DNA of 64,000 bases from Panopea generosa (taxonomy: Eukaryota > Mollusca > Bivalvia > Adapedonta > Hiatellidae), in assembly GCA_029582155.1 (NCBI GenBank), contig CM055908.1, forward strand, positions 18,205,406-18,269,405, read 5' to 3'. Under the pieces are notes generated by a model. It did no database searches. It was given only the letters and a program-made list of their open reading frames with translations, and had not been told where the DNA came from. Below are positions 1-12,900 of this stretch, in pieces. The stretch's first letter is position 1. Each line of letters starts with the position of its first letter. A program made the position numbers and the translations under genes.

Positions 1-942
1 TTATAATAACCTTTCATAAATATTGTATATACCCAAATAAACTCCTTCCAAATTAATGGCCCCGCCCCTACTTCACCAAAAAAAAAAAACAAACAAGAAA
101 AAAACACATTTTTATGAAGAAAAAACTTACCACTGGTAATTATGCAGAAAAAAATGCATTTTTTATGGGACTTTACATTATACAGTACTTCATACAAAAA
201 ATAAATAAATAGAACTAATAATGTGTAATGTTTCTTACCACGATTTTTTTCTCCAAAGTTCTTTTAACCTCTAATACTAGCACTGATAACAACATATTTA
301 TCAGATAAAATTAACTACATCAATTAAATATAGAATATAATTATAACAATACATGTATAACAATTACAAATTATCAAAGATTATGTTAAAATAATCTGCA
401 TCTTCCATAAAATGAAGCTTCTAACTAACACCGGTCAGTATTCAAGAATACTATATACAAGTAACGAAGTATTTAAGACAGGATGAATAAATTTAGATAC
501 ATGACAGTATGATGAAAGTACATATACAAATTATAAGTAACATACAAATACAGCTGTCAAGTACTGTCCATGTAATTAAGTATCAATTAGATATTGATTA
601 TAATTGATCACCCAGGTCAACTATATAAATTGCAGGGTACAGATATATCATAAATCGCATGACAGTAACTGTGCACTGACAAAGTAACACCTGCATTTTC
701 ACGCAGGTATTAAGATATAGTAAAGTTATGTCCTCCAGTTTAACTGGTAGATAGCAAGACATTTTTACAACCTTTGCACATACATACATACATATATATA
801 TTTATAATATTATACAGATTTTTGGACATAATTTGAGCTTTAATTAAGTAAAGTTGAGATGACATACACTGTCTTAGACCAAATAACTCTGTTGGACCCC
901 AAACATTACAATTTACGAGGACTGTTTGTATCAAATTTAAAT
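1..942. other. AT-rich noncoding DNA
   Basis: No exon, RNA gene or element with recognisable ends was found. Open frames here are short, low-complexity and bounded by frequent stops. A poly-A stretch lies near 80-90. Confidence 0.5.
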
Positions 943-972
943 GGATTGATTGATTGATTGATTGAATGATTG

Positions 973-1019
<47 letters not shown>

Positions 1020-1036
1020 TACTGACTGACTGACTG
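943..1036. repeat. (ATTG)n microsatellite passing into (ACTG)n
   Basis: A run of GATT tetramers, with two GAAT variants near 965-975, changes into about four ACTG tetramers at 1020-1036. The switch from one tetramer to a one-base variant is typical of replication slippage. Confidence 0.95.
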
Positions 1037-1700
1037 ATCCTTACAAACACAGGACTTCAACTTTAAATTGACCAAATGTGCATTTGTACATTGAATTCCT
1101 TAAAGAATAAAATAAAATAAACACAGGAACATCATTCAATTCAAATATCACACGGTGATCACGCATTGTTTATTATATTTTAATAGTGTAGAAAATCCAA
1201 TGTTTTGTTTTGTTTTTATCTTCTTCATTAAATATAATCAAATAATTGGTAGGTTTGAGTTGAAGTTGGCGATAACTTGATTGTTTTCTTACTGTCAGAT
1301 TATTTGTGATAGTCATAAATACTGGGTATACATGGGGAACAGTTCTAGACCAGTCCTCCGGTCTCGTGTGAAAAAGCATACTGGGTCAGAATATTGGACT
1401 AATGTAATCGATCAATTAACATAATAAAAACAAATCATGAATCATGTAGACAAATATAACTATAATCTATGTCCATGTCCTGGTTGGTAAGCGAATCATT
1501 GTAATGAATACCTATAAATACTTTTTGTTTTGCAAATTCAGAAAGTTAACAGTTATAACATGAGTACTGTGTATTTCAAGTTGTACAATAAGGAATACCC
1601 AAATAATATGTATGTAATTTGTCTCAAGGTCTTAAGTTGTTTTTTTCCCTAAAACACAAGAATTTTCAGACTTAATCATTTTTAACACATCCGAGATATA
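1037..1700. other. Noncoding DNA
   Basis: Nothing recognisable on either strand. The minus-strand open frame around 1173-1379 has no domain signature and is taken as chance. Confidence 0.45.
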
Positions 1701-1719
1701 TAAAAAAAAAAAAAAAATA

Positions 1720-1784
<65 letters not shown>

Positions 1785-1786
1785 CT
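1701..1786. repeat. Poly-A followed by (TA)n microsatellite
   Basis: About 16 A residues are followed by about 70 bp of nearly pure TA with single-base interruptions. This is a likely melting and slippage site. Confidence 0.95.
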
Positions 1787-1860
1787 GTTTCTGTCTTTCT
1801 CCAAATATTGTTTTTTACAAAGGGGAAGACTATTAAGAGTATTAAAGTTAATGAATTACT

Positions 1861-1865
<5 letters not shown>

Positions 1866-1917
<52 letters not shown>
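1866..1917. repeat. (CT)n microsatellite
   Basis: About 26 perfect CT dinucleotides, a polypyrimidine tract on the plus strand. With the TA tract 80 bp upstream it makes a compound microsatellite region. The Arg-Glu repeat frame on the minus strand is a translation artefact. Confidence 0.97.
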
Positions 1918-1920
<3 letters not shown>

Positions 1921-2182
1921 GTCGATTATCTGAATTATCAATAGGTTGAATCAAACAGATTGTTACTGATAATCGATGGTGAAAATATCATCCGTTTCCC
2001 ATAACTTATTTGAAACCCATCAATAATTTATGCAAAATGTCCCAATCAAATTTAATTAGTTTAAATTTTATATTTAATTAACAACCTTGGCATTACAATT
2101 GTGTAAAATCCAAGTTTGAGTTTGACTCCCCATCCAGCCAGTCTCTGTGATCATTTGTCACGAGCTCTGTTACATGTCCAGT

Positions 2183-3472
2183 AGTCTCCCACCTCTTAAT
2201 ATGTGGGGAAGTAGTCAGTGACTTGAAAAGTCTCCCACCTCTGAATATGTGGGGCAGTAGTCAGTGACTTGAAGAGTCTCCTGACTCTGAATATGTGGGG
2301 AAGTAGTCAGTGACTTGAAGAGTCTCCCACCTCTGAATATGTGGGGAAGTAATCAGTGACTTGAAGAGTCTCCCACCTCTTAATATGTGGGGAAGAAGTC
2401 AGTGACTTGAAGAGTCTCCCACCTCTGAATATGTGGGGAAGTAATCAGTGACTTGAAGAGTCTTCTTACTCTGAATATGTGGGGAAGTAATCAGTGACTT
2501 GAAGAGTCTCCCACCTCTGAATATGTGGGGAAGTAGTCAGTGACTTGAAGAGTCTCCCACCTCTGAATATGTGGGGAAGTAGTCAGTGACTTGAAGAGTC
2601 TCCCACCTCTGAATATGTGGGGAAGTAATCAGTGACTTGAAGAGTCTCCAACCTCTTAATATGTGGGGAAGTAGTCAGTGACTTGAAGAGTCTTCCACCT
2701 CTTAATATGTGGGGAAGTAGTCAGTGACTTGAAGAGTCTCCCACCTCTGAATATGTGGGGAAGTAGTCAGTGACTTGAAGAGTCTTCCACCTCTTAATAT
2801 GTGGGGAAGTAGTCAGTGACTTGAAGAGTCTCCCACCTCTGAATATGTGGGGAAGTAGTCAGTGACTTGAAGAGTCTCCCACCTCAGAATATGTGGGGAA
2901 GTAATCAGTGACTTGGAGAGTCTCCCACCTCTGAATATGTGGGGAAGTAATCAGTGACTTGAAGAGTCTCCCACCTCTGAATATGTGGGGAAGTAATCAG
3001 TGACTTGGAGAGTCTCCCACCTCTGAATATGTGGGGAAGTAGTCAGTGACTTGGAGAGTCTCCCACCTCTGAATATGTGGGGAAGTAATCAGTGACTTGA
3101 AGAGTCTCCCACCTCTGAATATGTGGGGAAGTAATCAGTGACTTGAAGAGTCTTCCACTTCTGAATATGTGGGGAAGTAGTCAGTGACTTGAAGAGTCTC
3201 CCACCTCTGAATATGTGGGGAAGTAATCAGTGACTTGAAGAGTCTCCCACCTCTGAATATGTGGGGAAGTAGTCAGTGACTTGAAGAGTCTTCCACCTCT
3301 TAATATGTGGGGAAGAAGTCAGTGACTTGAAGAGTCTCCCACCTCTGAATATGTGGGGAAGTAATCAGTGACTTGAAGAGTCTCCCACCTCTGAATATGT
3401 GGGGAAGTAGTCAGTGACTTGAAGAGTCTCCCACCTCTGAATATGTAGGGAAGTAGTCAGTGACTTGAAGAG
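2183..3472. repeat. 46-bp minisatellite, about 28 copies
   Basis: The monomer begins 'agtctcccacctctgaat' and continues 'atgtggggaagtagtcag' then 'tgacttgaag'. Successive 'agtctc' starts at 2183, 2229 and 2275 give a 46-bp period. The span of about 1,290 bp equals 28 units with no length variants seen. Variation is mostly point substitution (tctgaat/tcttaat, tagtcag/taatcag, cccacc/ttccacc). Length uniformity with base-level mosaicism suggests homogenisation by unequal exchange or conversion. Confidence 0.97.
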
Positions 3473-4140
3473 ATCAGATGTGTCTAACACAGGTACTGGT
3501 TGACAACCTAGTGAATTCAACAAACGATGATAAGACTATAAAATGTGCACTGTTAAATAACTTAAATACTGTTGAAAAAGGGAAAAAAACTTACAAACAT
3601 TAAAACTATTAACCTCCTGAACAGTTTAAAGTCTCATTATGAGTTAGCCAGTATTGTTTATATATTACAAAGTTCAATCAGGTCTCGCTTTTAGTCAATA
3701 AAGTTAAGTCTAACAACAAATACTTTTGAAAAATATCTGGGCTTATAAGAAAATGTCAGCAAAACCAATGTAATTCTATCAATCAATAAGCTGCGTGATT
3801 GATTACTGAGGTGATACTATCTGGTTAGTCAAGTGGTTGTTCAATATTTGTCAATATGTGATTGACAAGCACTGGTCAGTGTTACCACATTCAACAATTT
3901 ATCCAAGTAACTGTGTCAAACTAAACTATCGATAATAAATGGTTATTAAATTGAACTGACATCACAGTGCAACATTAACTGTGTCAAATTAATTTATTTC
4001 AGATTATATTATAAAATATTATGAACTCTGGAATTATTAATTTATCCTAACATGTGACACTCAGGTTACATTAGCCGACTAGTTACTGGTTTTTAAGCTT
4101 CACATCCCTAAAAATATAAGTATAACCGTAATAGCAAAAT
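3473..4140. other. Noncoding DNA right of the 46-bp array
   Basis: AT-rich sequence with no exon, RNA gene or terminal-repeat element recognised. Confidence 0.45.
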
Positions 4141-4142
4141 TT

Positions 4143-4200
4143 GAGCGCGTGGTCTAGTGGTAGAGCACTGAACCGGTGATCAGAGGGTTTTGAGCATGAT
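4143..4200 (+). repeat. tRNA-like SINE head (degenerate)
   Basis: The stretch 'tggtctagtggtagagcac' (about 4150-4168) matches the A box of a tRNA promoter. The expected B box about 30 bp further on is only weakly present as 'gagggttttgagc'. No cloverleaf can be closed, so this is a decayed tRNA-derived SINE head, not a tRNA gene. It is followed by a mollusc-type repeat. Confidence 0.45.
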
Positions 4201-4274
4201 AAATCACAATCAAAGTAAAATTAACTAGACCTATCACTGAAGGTGATGAATACCCCCGAACGCTGCCATGACAG

Positions 4275-5430
4275 AAAATGGTTAACCATTGTATGAAGTT
4301 TTATTAAATTATATCCAATAGTTTTAAAGTTATGCTCCAGACAAAAAAAATTCTTAATAAAAGAGAATGTTATGGATTGAGTTGTTTGTATTGTTAATTT
4401 TTTTATGGTTTTGTTAAAATTAAAAACGGTCTTTTTAATTATTGTGCAGTGTACAAGCTTTCATGGCAATCAATAAATGTTATACTTTTTCGAGTTATGT
4501 TGAGGGACAACAATTTTATGGATAAGAAACAAACAAGAGCACTAGGAATACAATATCAAACCTGCTTTGCTCGAACTCCATGTATTCATCAACTTGGTTC
4601 TTTCATGAACTTTATTAAACTGTTATCACTGATGGCTTTAAAAGTACTTTAAACGTACTGCACCAGACAAGGGAAATATATCAAAGGGCAAAAACTCTGT
4701 AATTAGCAAGAATAGAGTTATGTTTCTTGTACACTGCACTTCCTGTCATTATATTCTACCACTGTATGAAGTTTGATGAAATTCCATCCAGTACTTTAAA
4801 AGTAATGCTCCGGACAAGGGAAATATATCAAAGGGCAATAACTCTGTAATTAGCAAGAATAGAGTTATGTTTCCTGTACACTGCACTTCCTGTCATTATA
4901 TTCTACCATTGTATGAAGTTTGATGAAATTCCATCCAGTACTTTAAAAGTAATGCTCCTGACAAGGGAAATATATCAAAGGGCAATAACTCTGTAATTAG
5001 CAAGAATAGAGTTATGTTTCTTGTACACTGCACTTCCTCTCATTATATTCTACCATTGTATGAAGCTTGATGAAATTCCGTCCTGTACTTTTCAAGTTAT
5101 GCTCCGGACAAGAAAAAATATCAAAGGGAAATATATCAAAGGGCAATAACTCTGTGATTAGCAAGAATAGAGTTATGCTTCCTGTACACTGCACTTCCTC
5201 TCATTATATTCTACCATTGTATGAAGCTTGATGAAATTCCATCAGGTAATTTTCAAGTTATGCTCCGGACAAGAAAAAATATCAAAGGGCAATAACTCTG
5301 TAATTAGCAAGAATAGAGTTATGTTTCTTGTACACTGCACTTCCTCTCATTATATTCTACCATTGTATAATGTTTGATGAAATTCCATCCAGTACTTTTC
5401 AAGTGATGCTCCGGACAAGGAAAATTGCAA
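4275..5430. repeat. About 147-bp tandem repeat, five clear copies plus diverged left copies
   Basis: Each unit carries 'ggcaataactctgtaatt', 'agcaagaatagagttatg', 'cactgcacttcct', 'ccattgtatgaag' and 'tgctccggacaagg'. The 'caaagggca' landmark recurs at 4682, 4829, 4976, 5137 and 5283, giving 147, 147, 161 and 146 bp. The 161-bp unit has an internal duplication around 'aaaatatcaaagggaa'. Two more diverged copies are visible near 4283-4350 and 4445-4650. I associate this repeat family with bivalves. Confidence 0.85.
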
Positions 5431-5495
5431 CGGACAGACCGACCGACAGACCGACGGACCGACAGACCGACAGACCGACAGACCGACAGACCGAC
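5431..5495. repeat. (GACC/GACA)n microsatellite
   Basis: A tract of GACC and GACA tetramers directly follows the last 147-bp unit and is followed by 'ctcagggtgactccaat' and 'accccctcaaaacttcg'. The same order (repeat body, GACA-type tract, tail) is what I recall from many bivalve repeats, so the tract is probably part of the element. Confidence 0.9.
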
Positions 5496-6484
5496 CTCAG
5501 GGTGACTCCAATTTACCCCCTCAAAACTTCGTTTGTCGGGGGTATAATAAGTTTAAACCAAGCGGAATTTTCATTTAATATCTACTATACAATACATAAT
5601 ATTTATCTTAAAGGTAGTATATAAGGAAGATAATGCTATAAATATCTAAATAAATAAAATTTATATTATTATGAATCTTACAACCATTTATATAATATGA
5701 ATGATTTTGGATTTCAAATCCACCAAAAATGTAACAAATAAAACAATATTTTAATATGTCTTAAAATAATTACAAACATACATATATACTGATAGAACAC
5801 ATTCACGGCTTCATTCAGATCCTTTGTTAGATAAAACAAAGTTTATCATAATTATGTAAATAGAACAAAAAATCAAATCACTTTAATAAATCAATGAACT
5901 CAATGAATGCATCACAAAGTACATTACAATGTCATGTGGGAACATGTCTAATCTGGGCACACAGGCCATTAGTAAGACAATTATAAATTAATTGCTAGAT
6001 TATCATCCAAATTTTTCTTAAAAATGGGGAGGGTGGGATGAATTTTTTTTTAAAAAATTTTTGATGTTTTTTTTTTATAACAGAAAAAAAAAAAATATAT
6101 ATTTTTTTTTTTATGAATATAAAAAGGGTCGGGGCTGCATGAAAATTAGAGGATGGGAGGGACTGATAATCTAGCCATTAAATTCATTATGGCCTTATGC
6201 TTTCTTTAATATATGTGATCAATATTATTCTTAATATGTTAGTACAACTGTATATATAATTATATGTAATAAAATATCTTCATATATATATATGAAAATA
6301 AATAACAACATTCAGTACAGTTTCTACCCATAAAATCGAGAACAAATTAATATAAATAAAATCCCATATCAACTGAAGCAGTGTTTTTTGAATACAGATG
6401 TAACATTTTGATGGATGTGACGGAGGGATGGACAGTTCAAAATATGCTATTGAACCACTATACAGGAGGCATAAAAAAAATACA
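5496..6484. other. Noncoding AT-rich DNA with A/T homopolymers
   Basis: After the repeat tail at 5496-5550 nothing recognisable is seen. Runs of T and A at about 6045-6118 make a low-complexity block. Confidence 0.45.
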
Positions 6485-6556
6485 GCCAGTGCCGGACTCA
6501 AACCTAAGACAGTGACAGGATGAATGCTTTACTGACTGAGAGAGCCAGACAACTGC
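6485..6556 (-). repeat. tRNA-derived SINE head, minus strand
   Basis: Read on the minus strand, an A-box-like segment (reverse complement of 6526-6547, TGGCTCTCTCAGTCAGTAAAGC minus its flanks) precedes a B-box-like 'ggtttgagtccggc' (6491-6504). Both internal Pol III promoter boxes are present in the right order. The A box carries an extra CTC, and no terminator or full cloverleaf is evident, so this is a SINE fragment. Confidence 0.55.
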
Positions 6557-6739
6557 CATATGTATGCTTCACTCCTAACATGTTACATATACATGGGACA
6601 TTTATTCAGAAGTTTTCCCCAAATTTCCATATAGAATAGAGAAGAATGTGAATGTTTCTATGTAAGTCACAGGTCCTCATTGAGTGGAAAATGTTACAAG
6701 ATGATTGAAATATACAGCTAGTCCATGATTAGATACATG

Positions 6740-6797
6740 TGGCCGCAAGTTCTGGACAGGACAGCACAAATGCTCTACCCACTGAACCAGCAGGATT
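6740..6797 (-). repeat. Second tRNA-derived SINE head, minus strand (decayed)
   Basis: On the minus strand 'tgctggttcagtgggtagag' (about 6773-6792) resembles an A box. 'ccagaacttgcgg' (6743-6755) sits at the B-box position but is mutated. It lies about 200 bp from the first SINE head in the same orientation. Confidence 0.4.
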
Positions 6798-6981
6798 GCT
6801 TACATTAGTTTTTCTCATAACTCAGGTTACATAATTATTAACTTTGATGTATAATTTGTAGTTTATCACTGAACCTCCATATAGCAACCAGGTAAGAATC
6901 ATGGGAAAGATTCTCAGAATATAAATTAAAGACAGTATATCAGTTTTTTTTGTTTTTTGTTTAAAAATTAACTTTTAAAAA

Positions 6982-9900
6982 CATTCAGTACTCTGCTCTT
7001 ATATGTCCCTGAGGTTATAGGAGGTTATGGCAGAGTAACATACAGTATCCCTGGATATCCCTGGTTACAAGCGGTAATGTCAGAGTTACATACAGTATCC
7101 ATTGATGTCCCTGGTAACAAGAAATTATGTCAGAGTTACATACAGTATCCCTGGATGTCCCTGGTTATAAGAGGTAATGTCAGAGTTACAAACAGTATCC
7201 CTGGGTGTCCCTGGTTATAAGAGGTTATGTCAGAGTTACATACAGTATCCCTGGATGTCCCTGGTTATAAGAGGTTATGTCAGAGTTACATACAGTATAA
7301 CTGGATGTCCCTGGTTATAAGAGGTTATGTCAGAGTTACAAAAATTATCCCTGGATGTCCCTGGTTATAAGAGGTTATGTCAGAGTTACATACAGTATCC
7401 CTTGATGTCCCTGGTTATAAAAGGTAATGTCAGAGTTACATACAGTATCCCTGGATGTCCCTGGTTATAAGAGGTAATGTCAGAGTTACAAAAAGTATCC
7501 CCTGATGTCCCTGGTTATAAGAGGTAATGTCAGAGTTACATACAGTATCCCTGGATGTCCCTGGTTATAAGAGGTTATGTCAGAGTTACATAGAGTATCC
7601 CTTGATGTCCCTGGTTATAAGAGGTAATGTCAGAGTTACATAAAGTATCCCTTGATATCCCTGGTTATAAGAGGTTATGTCAGAGTTACATAAAGTATCC
7701 CTTGATGTCCCTGGTTATAAGAGGTTATGTCAGAGTTACATACAGTATCCCTTGATGTCCCTGGTTATAAGAGGTAATGTCAGAGTTACATACAGTATCC
7801 CTGAATATCCCTGGTTATATGAGGTAATGTCAGAGTTACATACAGTATCACTGGATGTCCCTGGTTGTAAGAGGTTATGTCAGAGTTACATACAGTATCC
7901 CTTGATGTCCCTGGTTACAAGAGGTTATGTCAGAGTTACATACAGTATCCCTTAATGTCCCTGGTTATAAGAGGTTATGTCAGAGTTACATACAGTATCC
8001 CAGGATGTCCCTGGTTATAAGAGGTTATGTCAGAGTTACATACAGTATCCCTTGATGTCCCTGGTTATAAGAGGTTATGTCAGAGTAACATACAGTATCC
8101 CTGGATGTCCCTGGTTACAAGAAGTAATGTCAGAGTTACATACAGTATCCCTGGATGTCCTGGGTTATAAGAGGTTATGTCAGAGTAACTTACAGTATCC
8201 CTGGATGTCCCTGGTTATAAGAGGTTATGTCAGAGTAATATACAGTATCCCATGATGTCCCTGGTTACTAAAGGTAATGTCACAGTTACATACAGTATCC
8301 CTGGATGTCCCTAGTTAAAAAAGGTTATGTCAGAGTTACTTACAGTATCCCTGGATGTCCCTGGTTATAAGAGGTTATGTTAGAGTAACATACAGTATCC
8401 CTTGATGTTCCTGGTTATAAGAGGTTATGTCAGAGTTACTTACAGTATCCCTGGATGTCCCTGGTTATAAGAGGTAATGTCAGAGTTACATACAGTTTGC
8501 CTTGATGTCCCTGGTTACAAGAGGTAATGTCAGAGTTACATACAGTATCACTGGATGTCCTTGGTTATAAGAGGTTATGTCAGAGTTACATACAGTATCC
8601 CTGGATGTCCCTTGTTATAAGAGGTTATGTCAGAGTTACATACAGTATCTCTGGATGTTCCTGGTCATAAGAGGTTATGTCAGAGTTACATACAGTATCC
8701 CTGGATGCCCCTCGTTATAAGAGGTTATGTCAGAGTTACATAAAATATCCCTGGATGTCCCAGGTTATAAGAGGTTATGTCAGAATTACCTTCAGTATCC
8801 CTGGATGTCCCTGGTTATAAGAGGTTATGTCAGAGTTATATACAGTATCCTTGGATGTGCCTGGTTATAAGATATTATGTCAAATTATATACAGTATCCC
8901 TTGATATCCCTGGTTATATGAGGTAATGTCAGAGTTATATATATTATTCCTGGATGTCCCTGGTTACAAGAGGTTATGTCAGAGTTACATAAAGCATCCC
9001 TGGATGTCCCTGGTTATAAGAAGTTATGTCAGAGTTACATACAGTATCCCTGAATATCCCTGGTTATTAGAGGTTATGTCAGAGTTACATAAACCACCCA
9101 TGGATGTTCCTGGTTGTAAGAGGTTATGTCAGAGTTTCATACAGTATCCCTTAATGTCCCTGGTTATAAGAGGTTATGTAAGAGTTATATACAGTATCCC
9201 TTGATTTCCCTTGTTATAAGAGGTTATGTCAGAGTAACATACAGCATCCATTGATGTCCTCGGTTATAAGAGGTTATGTCAGAGTTAATACAGTGTCCGT
9301 GGATGTCCCTGGTCATAAGAAGTTATGTCAGAGTTACATACAGTATCCCTGGATGTCCCTGGTTTTAAAAGGTTATGTCAGAGTTACATACAGTATCCCT
9401 GGATGTTCCTGGTTATATGAGGTAATGTCAGATTTACATACAATATCCCTGGATGTCCCTGGTTATAAGAGGTTATGTCAGAGTTACATACAGTATCCCT
9501 GGATGTGCCTGGTTATAAGAGGTTATGTCAAATTACATACAGTATCCCTTGATATCCCTGGTTATAAGAGGTTATGTCAGAGTTACATACAGTATCCCTG
9601 GATGTCCCTGGTTACAAGAGGTTATGTCAGAGTTACATAAAGTATCCCTGGATGTTCCTGGTTATAAGAGGTTAAGTCAGAGTTTCATACAGTATCCCTG
9701 AATGTCCCTGGTTATAAGAGAATATGTCAGAGTTACATACACCATCCCTGGATGTCTCTGGTTGTAAGCGGTTATATCAGAGTTTCATACAGTATCCATT
9801 GATGTCCCTGGTTATAAGAGGTTATGTCAGAGTTACATACAGTATCCCTGGATGTCCCTGGTTATAAGAGGTTATGTCAGAGTTTCATACAGTATCCCTT

Positions 9901-12900
9901 GATGTCCCTGGTTATAAGAGGTAATGTAAGAGTTTCATACAGTATCCATGGATGTCCCTGGTGACAAGAGGTTATGTCAGAGTTACATAAAGTATCCCTG
10001 GATGTTCCTGGTTATTAGAGGTAAAGTCAGAGTTTCATACATAATCCCTGAATGTCCCTGGTTATAAGAGAATATGTCAGAGTTACATACACCATCCCTG
10101 GATGTCTCTGGTTGTAAGAGGTTATATCACAGTTTCATACAGTATCCCTGGATGTCCCTGGTTATAAAAGGTTATGTCAGAGTTACATACAGTATCCCTG
10201 GATGTCCCTGGTTTTAAGAGGTTATGTCAGAGTTTTATACAGTATCCCTGGATGTCCCTGGTTATAAGAGGTAATGTCAGAGTTTCATACAGTATCCCTG
10301 GATGTTCCTGGTTTTAAAACTATTGTCAGAGTTACATATAGTATCCCTTGATGTCCCTGTTATAAGAGGTTATGTCAGAGTTACATTCAGTATCCCTGGA
10401 TGTCCCTGGTTATAAGAAGTTATGTCAGAGTGACATACAGTATCCCTTGATGTCCCTGGTTATAAGACGTTATGTCAGAGTTACATACAGTATCCCTGGA
10501 TGTCCCTGGTTATAAGAGGTAATGTCAGATATACATACAGTATCCCTGGATGTCCCTGGTTATAATAGGTTATGTCAGAGTTACATACAGTATCCCTTGA
10601 TGTCCCTGGTTATAAGAGGTAATGTCAGAGTTACATACAGTATCCCTGGATGTCCCTTGTTATAAGAGGTTATGTCAGAGTTACATACAGTATCCCTTGA
10701 CGTCCCTGGTTATAAGAGGTAATGTCAGAGTTACATAAAGTATCCCTTGATGGCCCTGGTTATAGGAGGTTATGTCAGAGTTACATACAGTATCCCATGA
10801 TGTCCCTGGTTATAAGAAGTTATGTCAGAGTTACATACAGTATCCCTTGATGTCCCTGGTTATAAGAGGTAATGTCAGAGTTACATACAGTATCCCTTGA
10901 TGTCCCTGGTTATAAGAGTTAATGTCAGAGTTACATAAAGTATCCCTTGATGTCCCTGGTTATAAGAGGTTCTGTCAGAATTACATACAGTATCCCTGGA
11001 TGCTCTTGGTTATAAGAGGTTATATCAGAGTTACATACAGTATCACTTGATGTCCCTGGTTAAAAGAGGTTATGTCAGAGTTACAAACAGTATCCCTTGA
11101 TGTACCTGGTTATAAGAGGTTATGTCAGAGTTACATACAGTATCCCTGGATGTCCTTGGTTATAAGAAGTTATGTCAGAGTTACATACAGTATCCCTTGA
11201 TGTCCCTGATTATAAGAGGTTATGTCAGAGTAACATACAGTATCCCTGGATGTCCCTGGTTACAAGAGGTAATGTCAGAGTTACATACAGTATCCCTGGA
11301 TGTCCTTGGTTAAAAGAGGTTATGTCAGAGTAACTTACAGTATCACTGGATGTCCCTGGTTATAAGAGGTTATGTCAGAGTTACATACAGTATCCCATGA
11401 TGTCCCTGGTTACTAAAGGTAATGTCACAGTTACATACAGTATCCCATGATGTTCCTGGTTATAAGAGGTTATGTCAGAGTTACTTACAGTATCTGGATG
11501 TTCCTGGTTATAACAGGTTATGTTACAGTTACATACAGTATCCCTGGATGTTCCTGGTTATAAGAGGTTATGTCAGAGTTACTTACAGTATCCATGGATG
11601 TCCCTGGTTATAAAAGGTTATGTCAGAGTTACATACAGTATGCCTTGATGTCCCTGGTTACATGAGGTAATGTCAGAGTTACATACAGTATCCCTGGATG
11701 TCCTTGGTTATAAGTGGTTATGTCAGAGTTACATACAGTATCCCTGGATATCCCTTGTCATAAAAGGTTATGTCAGAGTAACATACAGTATCCCTGGATG
11801 TTCATGGTCATCAGAGGTTATGTCAGAGTTACGTACAGTATCCCTGGATGCCCCTCGTTATAAGAGGTTATGTCAGAGTTACATAAAATATCCCTGGATG
11901 TCCCTGGTTATAAGAGGTTATGTCAGAGTTACATTCAATATCCCTGGATGTCCCTGATTATAAGAGGTTATGTCAGAATTGCATACAGTATCCTTGGATG
12001 TGTCTGGTTATAAGAGATTATGTCAAGTTACATACAGTATCCCTTGATATCCCTGGTTATATGAGGTAATGTCAGAGTTATATATATTTTTCCTGGATGT
12101 CCCTGGTTACAAGAGGTTATGTCAGAGTTACATAAAGTATCCCTGGATATCACTGGTTATAAGATGTTATGTCAGAGTTACATACAGTATCCCTGAATAT
12201 CCCTGGTTATAAGAGGTTATGTCAGAGTTACATATACCATCCATGGATGTTCCTGGTTGTAAGAGGTTATGTCAGAGTTTCATACAGTAAACCTTGATGT
12301 CCCTGGTTACAAGAGGTTATGTCAGAGTTACATACAGTATCCCTTGATGTCCCTGGTTACAAGAGGTTATGTCAGTGGTACATACAGTATCCCTTAATGT
12401 CCCTGGTTATAAGAGGTTATGTCAGAGTTACATACAGCATCCCTTGATGTCCCTGGTTATAAGAGGTTACGTCAGAGTAACATACAGTATCTCTTAATGT
12501 CCTTCATTATAAGAGGTTATGTCAGAGTTAATACAGTATCCGTGGATGTCCCTTGTTATAAGAGGTTATGTCAGAGTTACATACAGTATCCCTGGATGTC
12601 CCTGGTTTTAGAAGGTTATGTCAGAGTTACATACAGTATCCCTGGATGTTCCTGGTTATATGAGGTAATGTCAGATTTACATACAGTATCCCTGGATGTC
12701 TCTGGTTATAAGAGGCTATGTCAGAGTTACATACAGTATCCCTGGATGTGCCTGGTTATAAGAGGTTATGTCAAATTACATACAGTATCCCTTGATATCC
12801 CTGGTTATAACAGGTTATGTCAGAGTTACATACAGTATCACTGGATGTTCCTGGTTACAAGAGGTTATGTCAGAGTTACATAAAGTATCCCTGGATGTTC

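Noticed and set aside
2183-3472. CRISPR-like regular repeat array
   Set aside because: The whole unit repeats with no unique spacers, and the sequence is eukaryotic. It is an ordinary minisatellite. The same applies to the other arrays.
5328-5624. Gene with a PTDRQTDR repeat domain
   Set aside because: The repeat is the GACC/GACA microsatellite of a dispersed repeat.
4143-6797. tRNA genes
   Set aside because: A- and B-box-like segments are present, but no cloverleaf with paired acceptor stem or clean T-loop can be formed. SINE heads explain them better.
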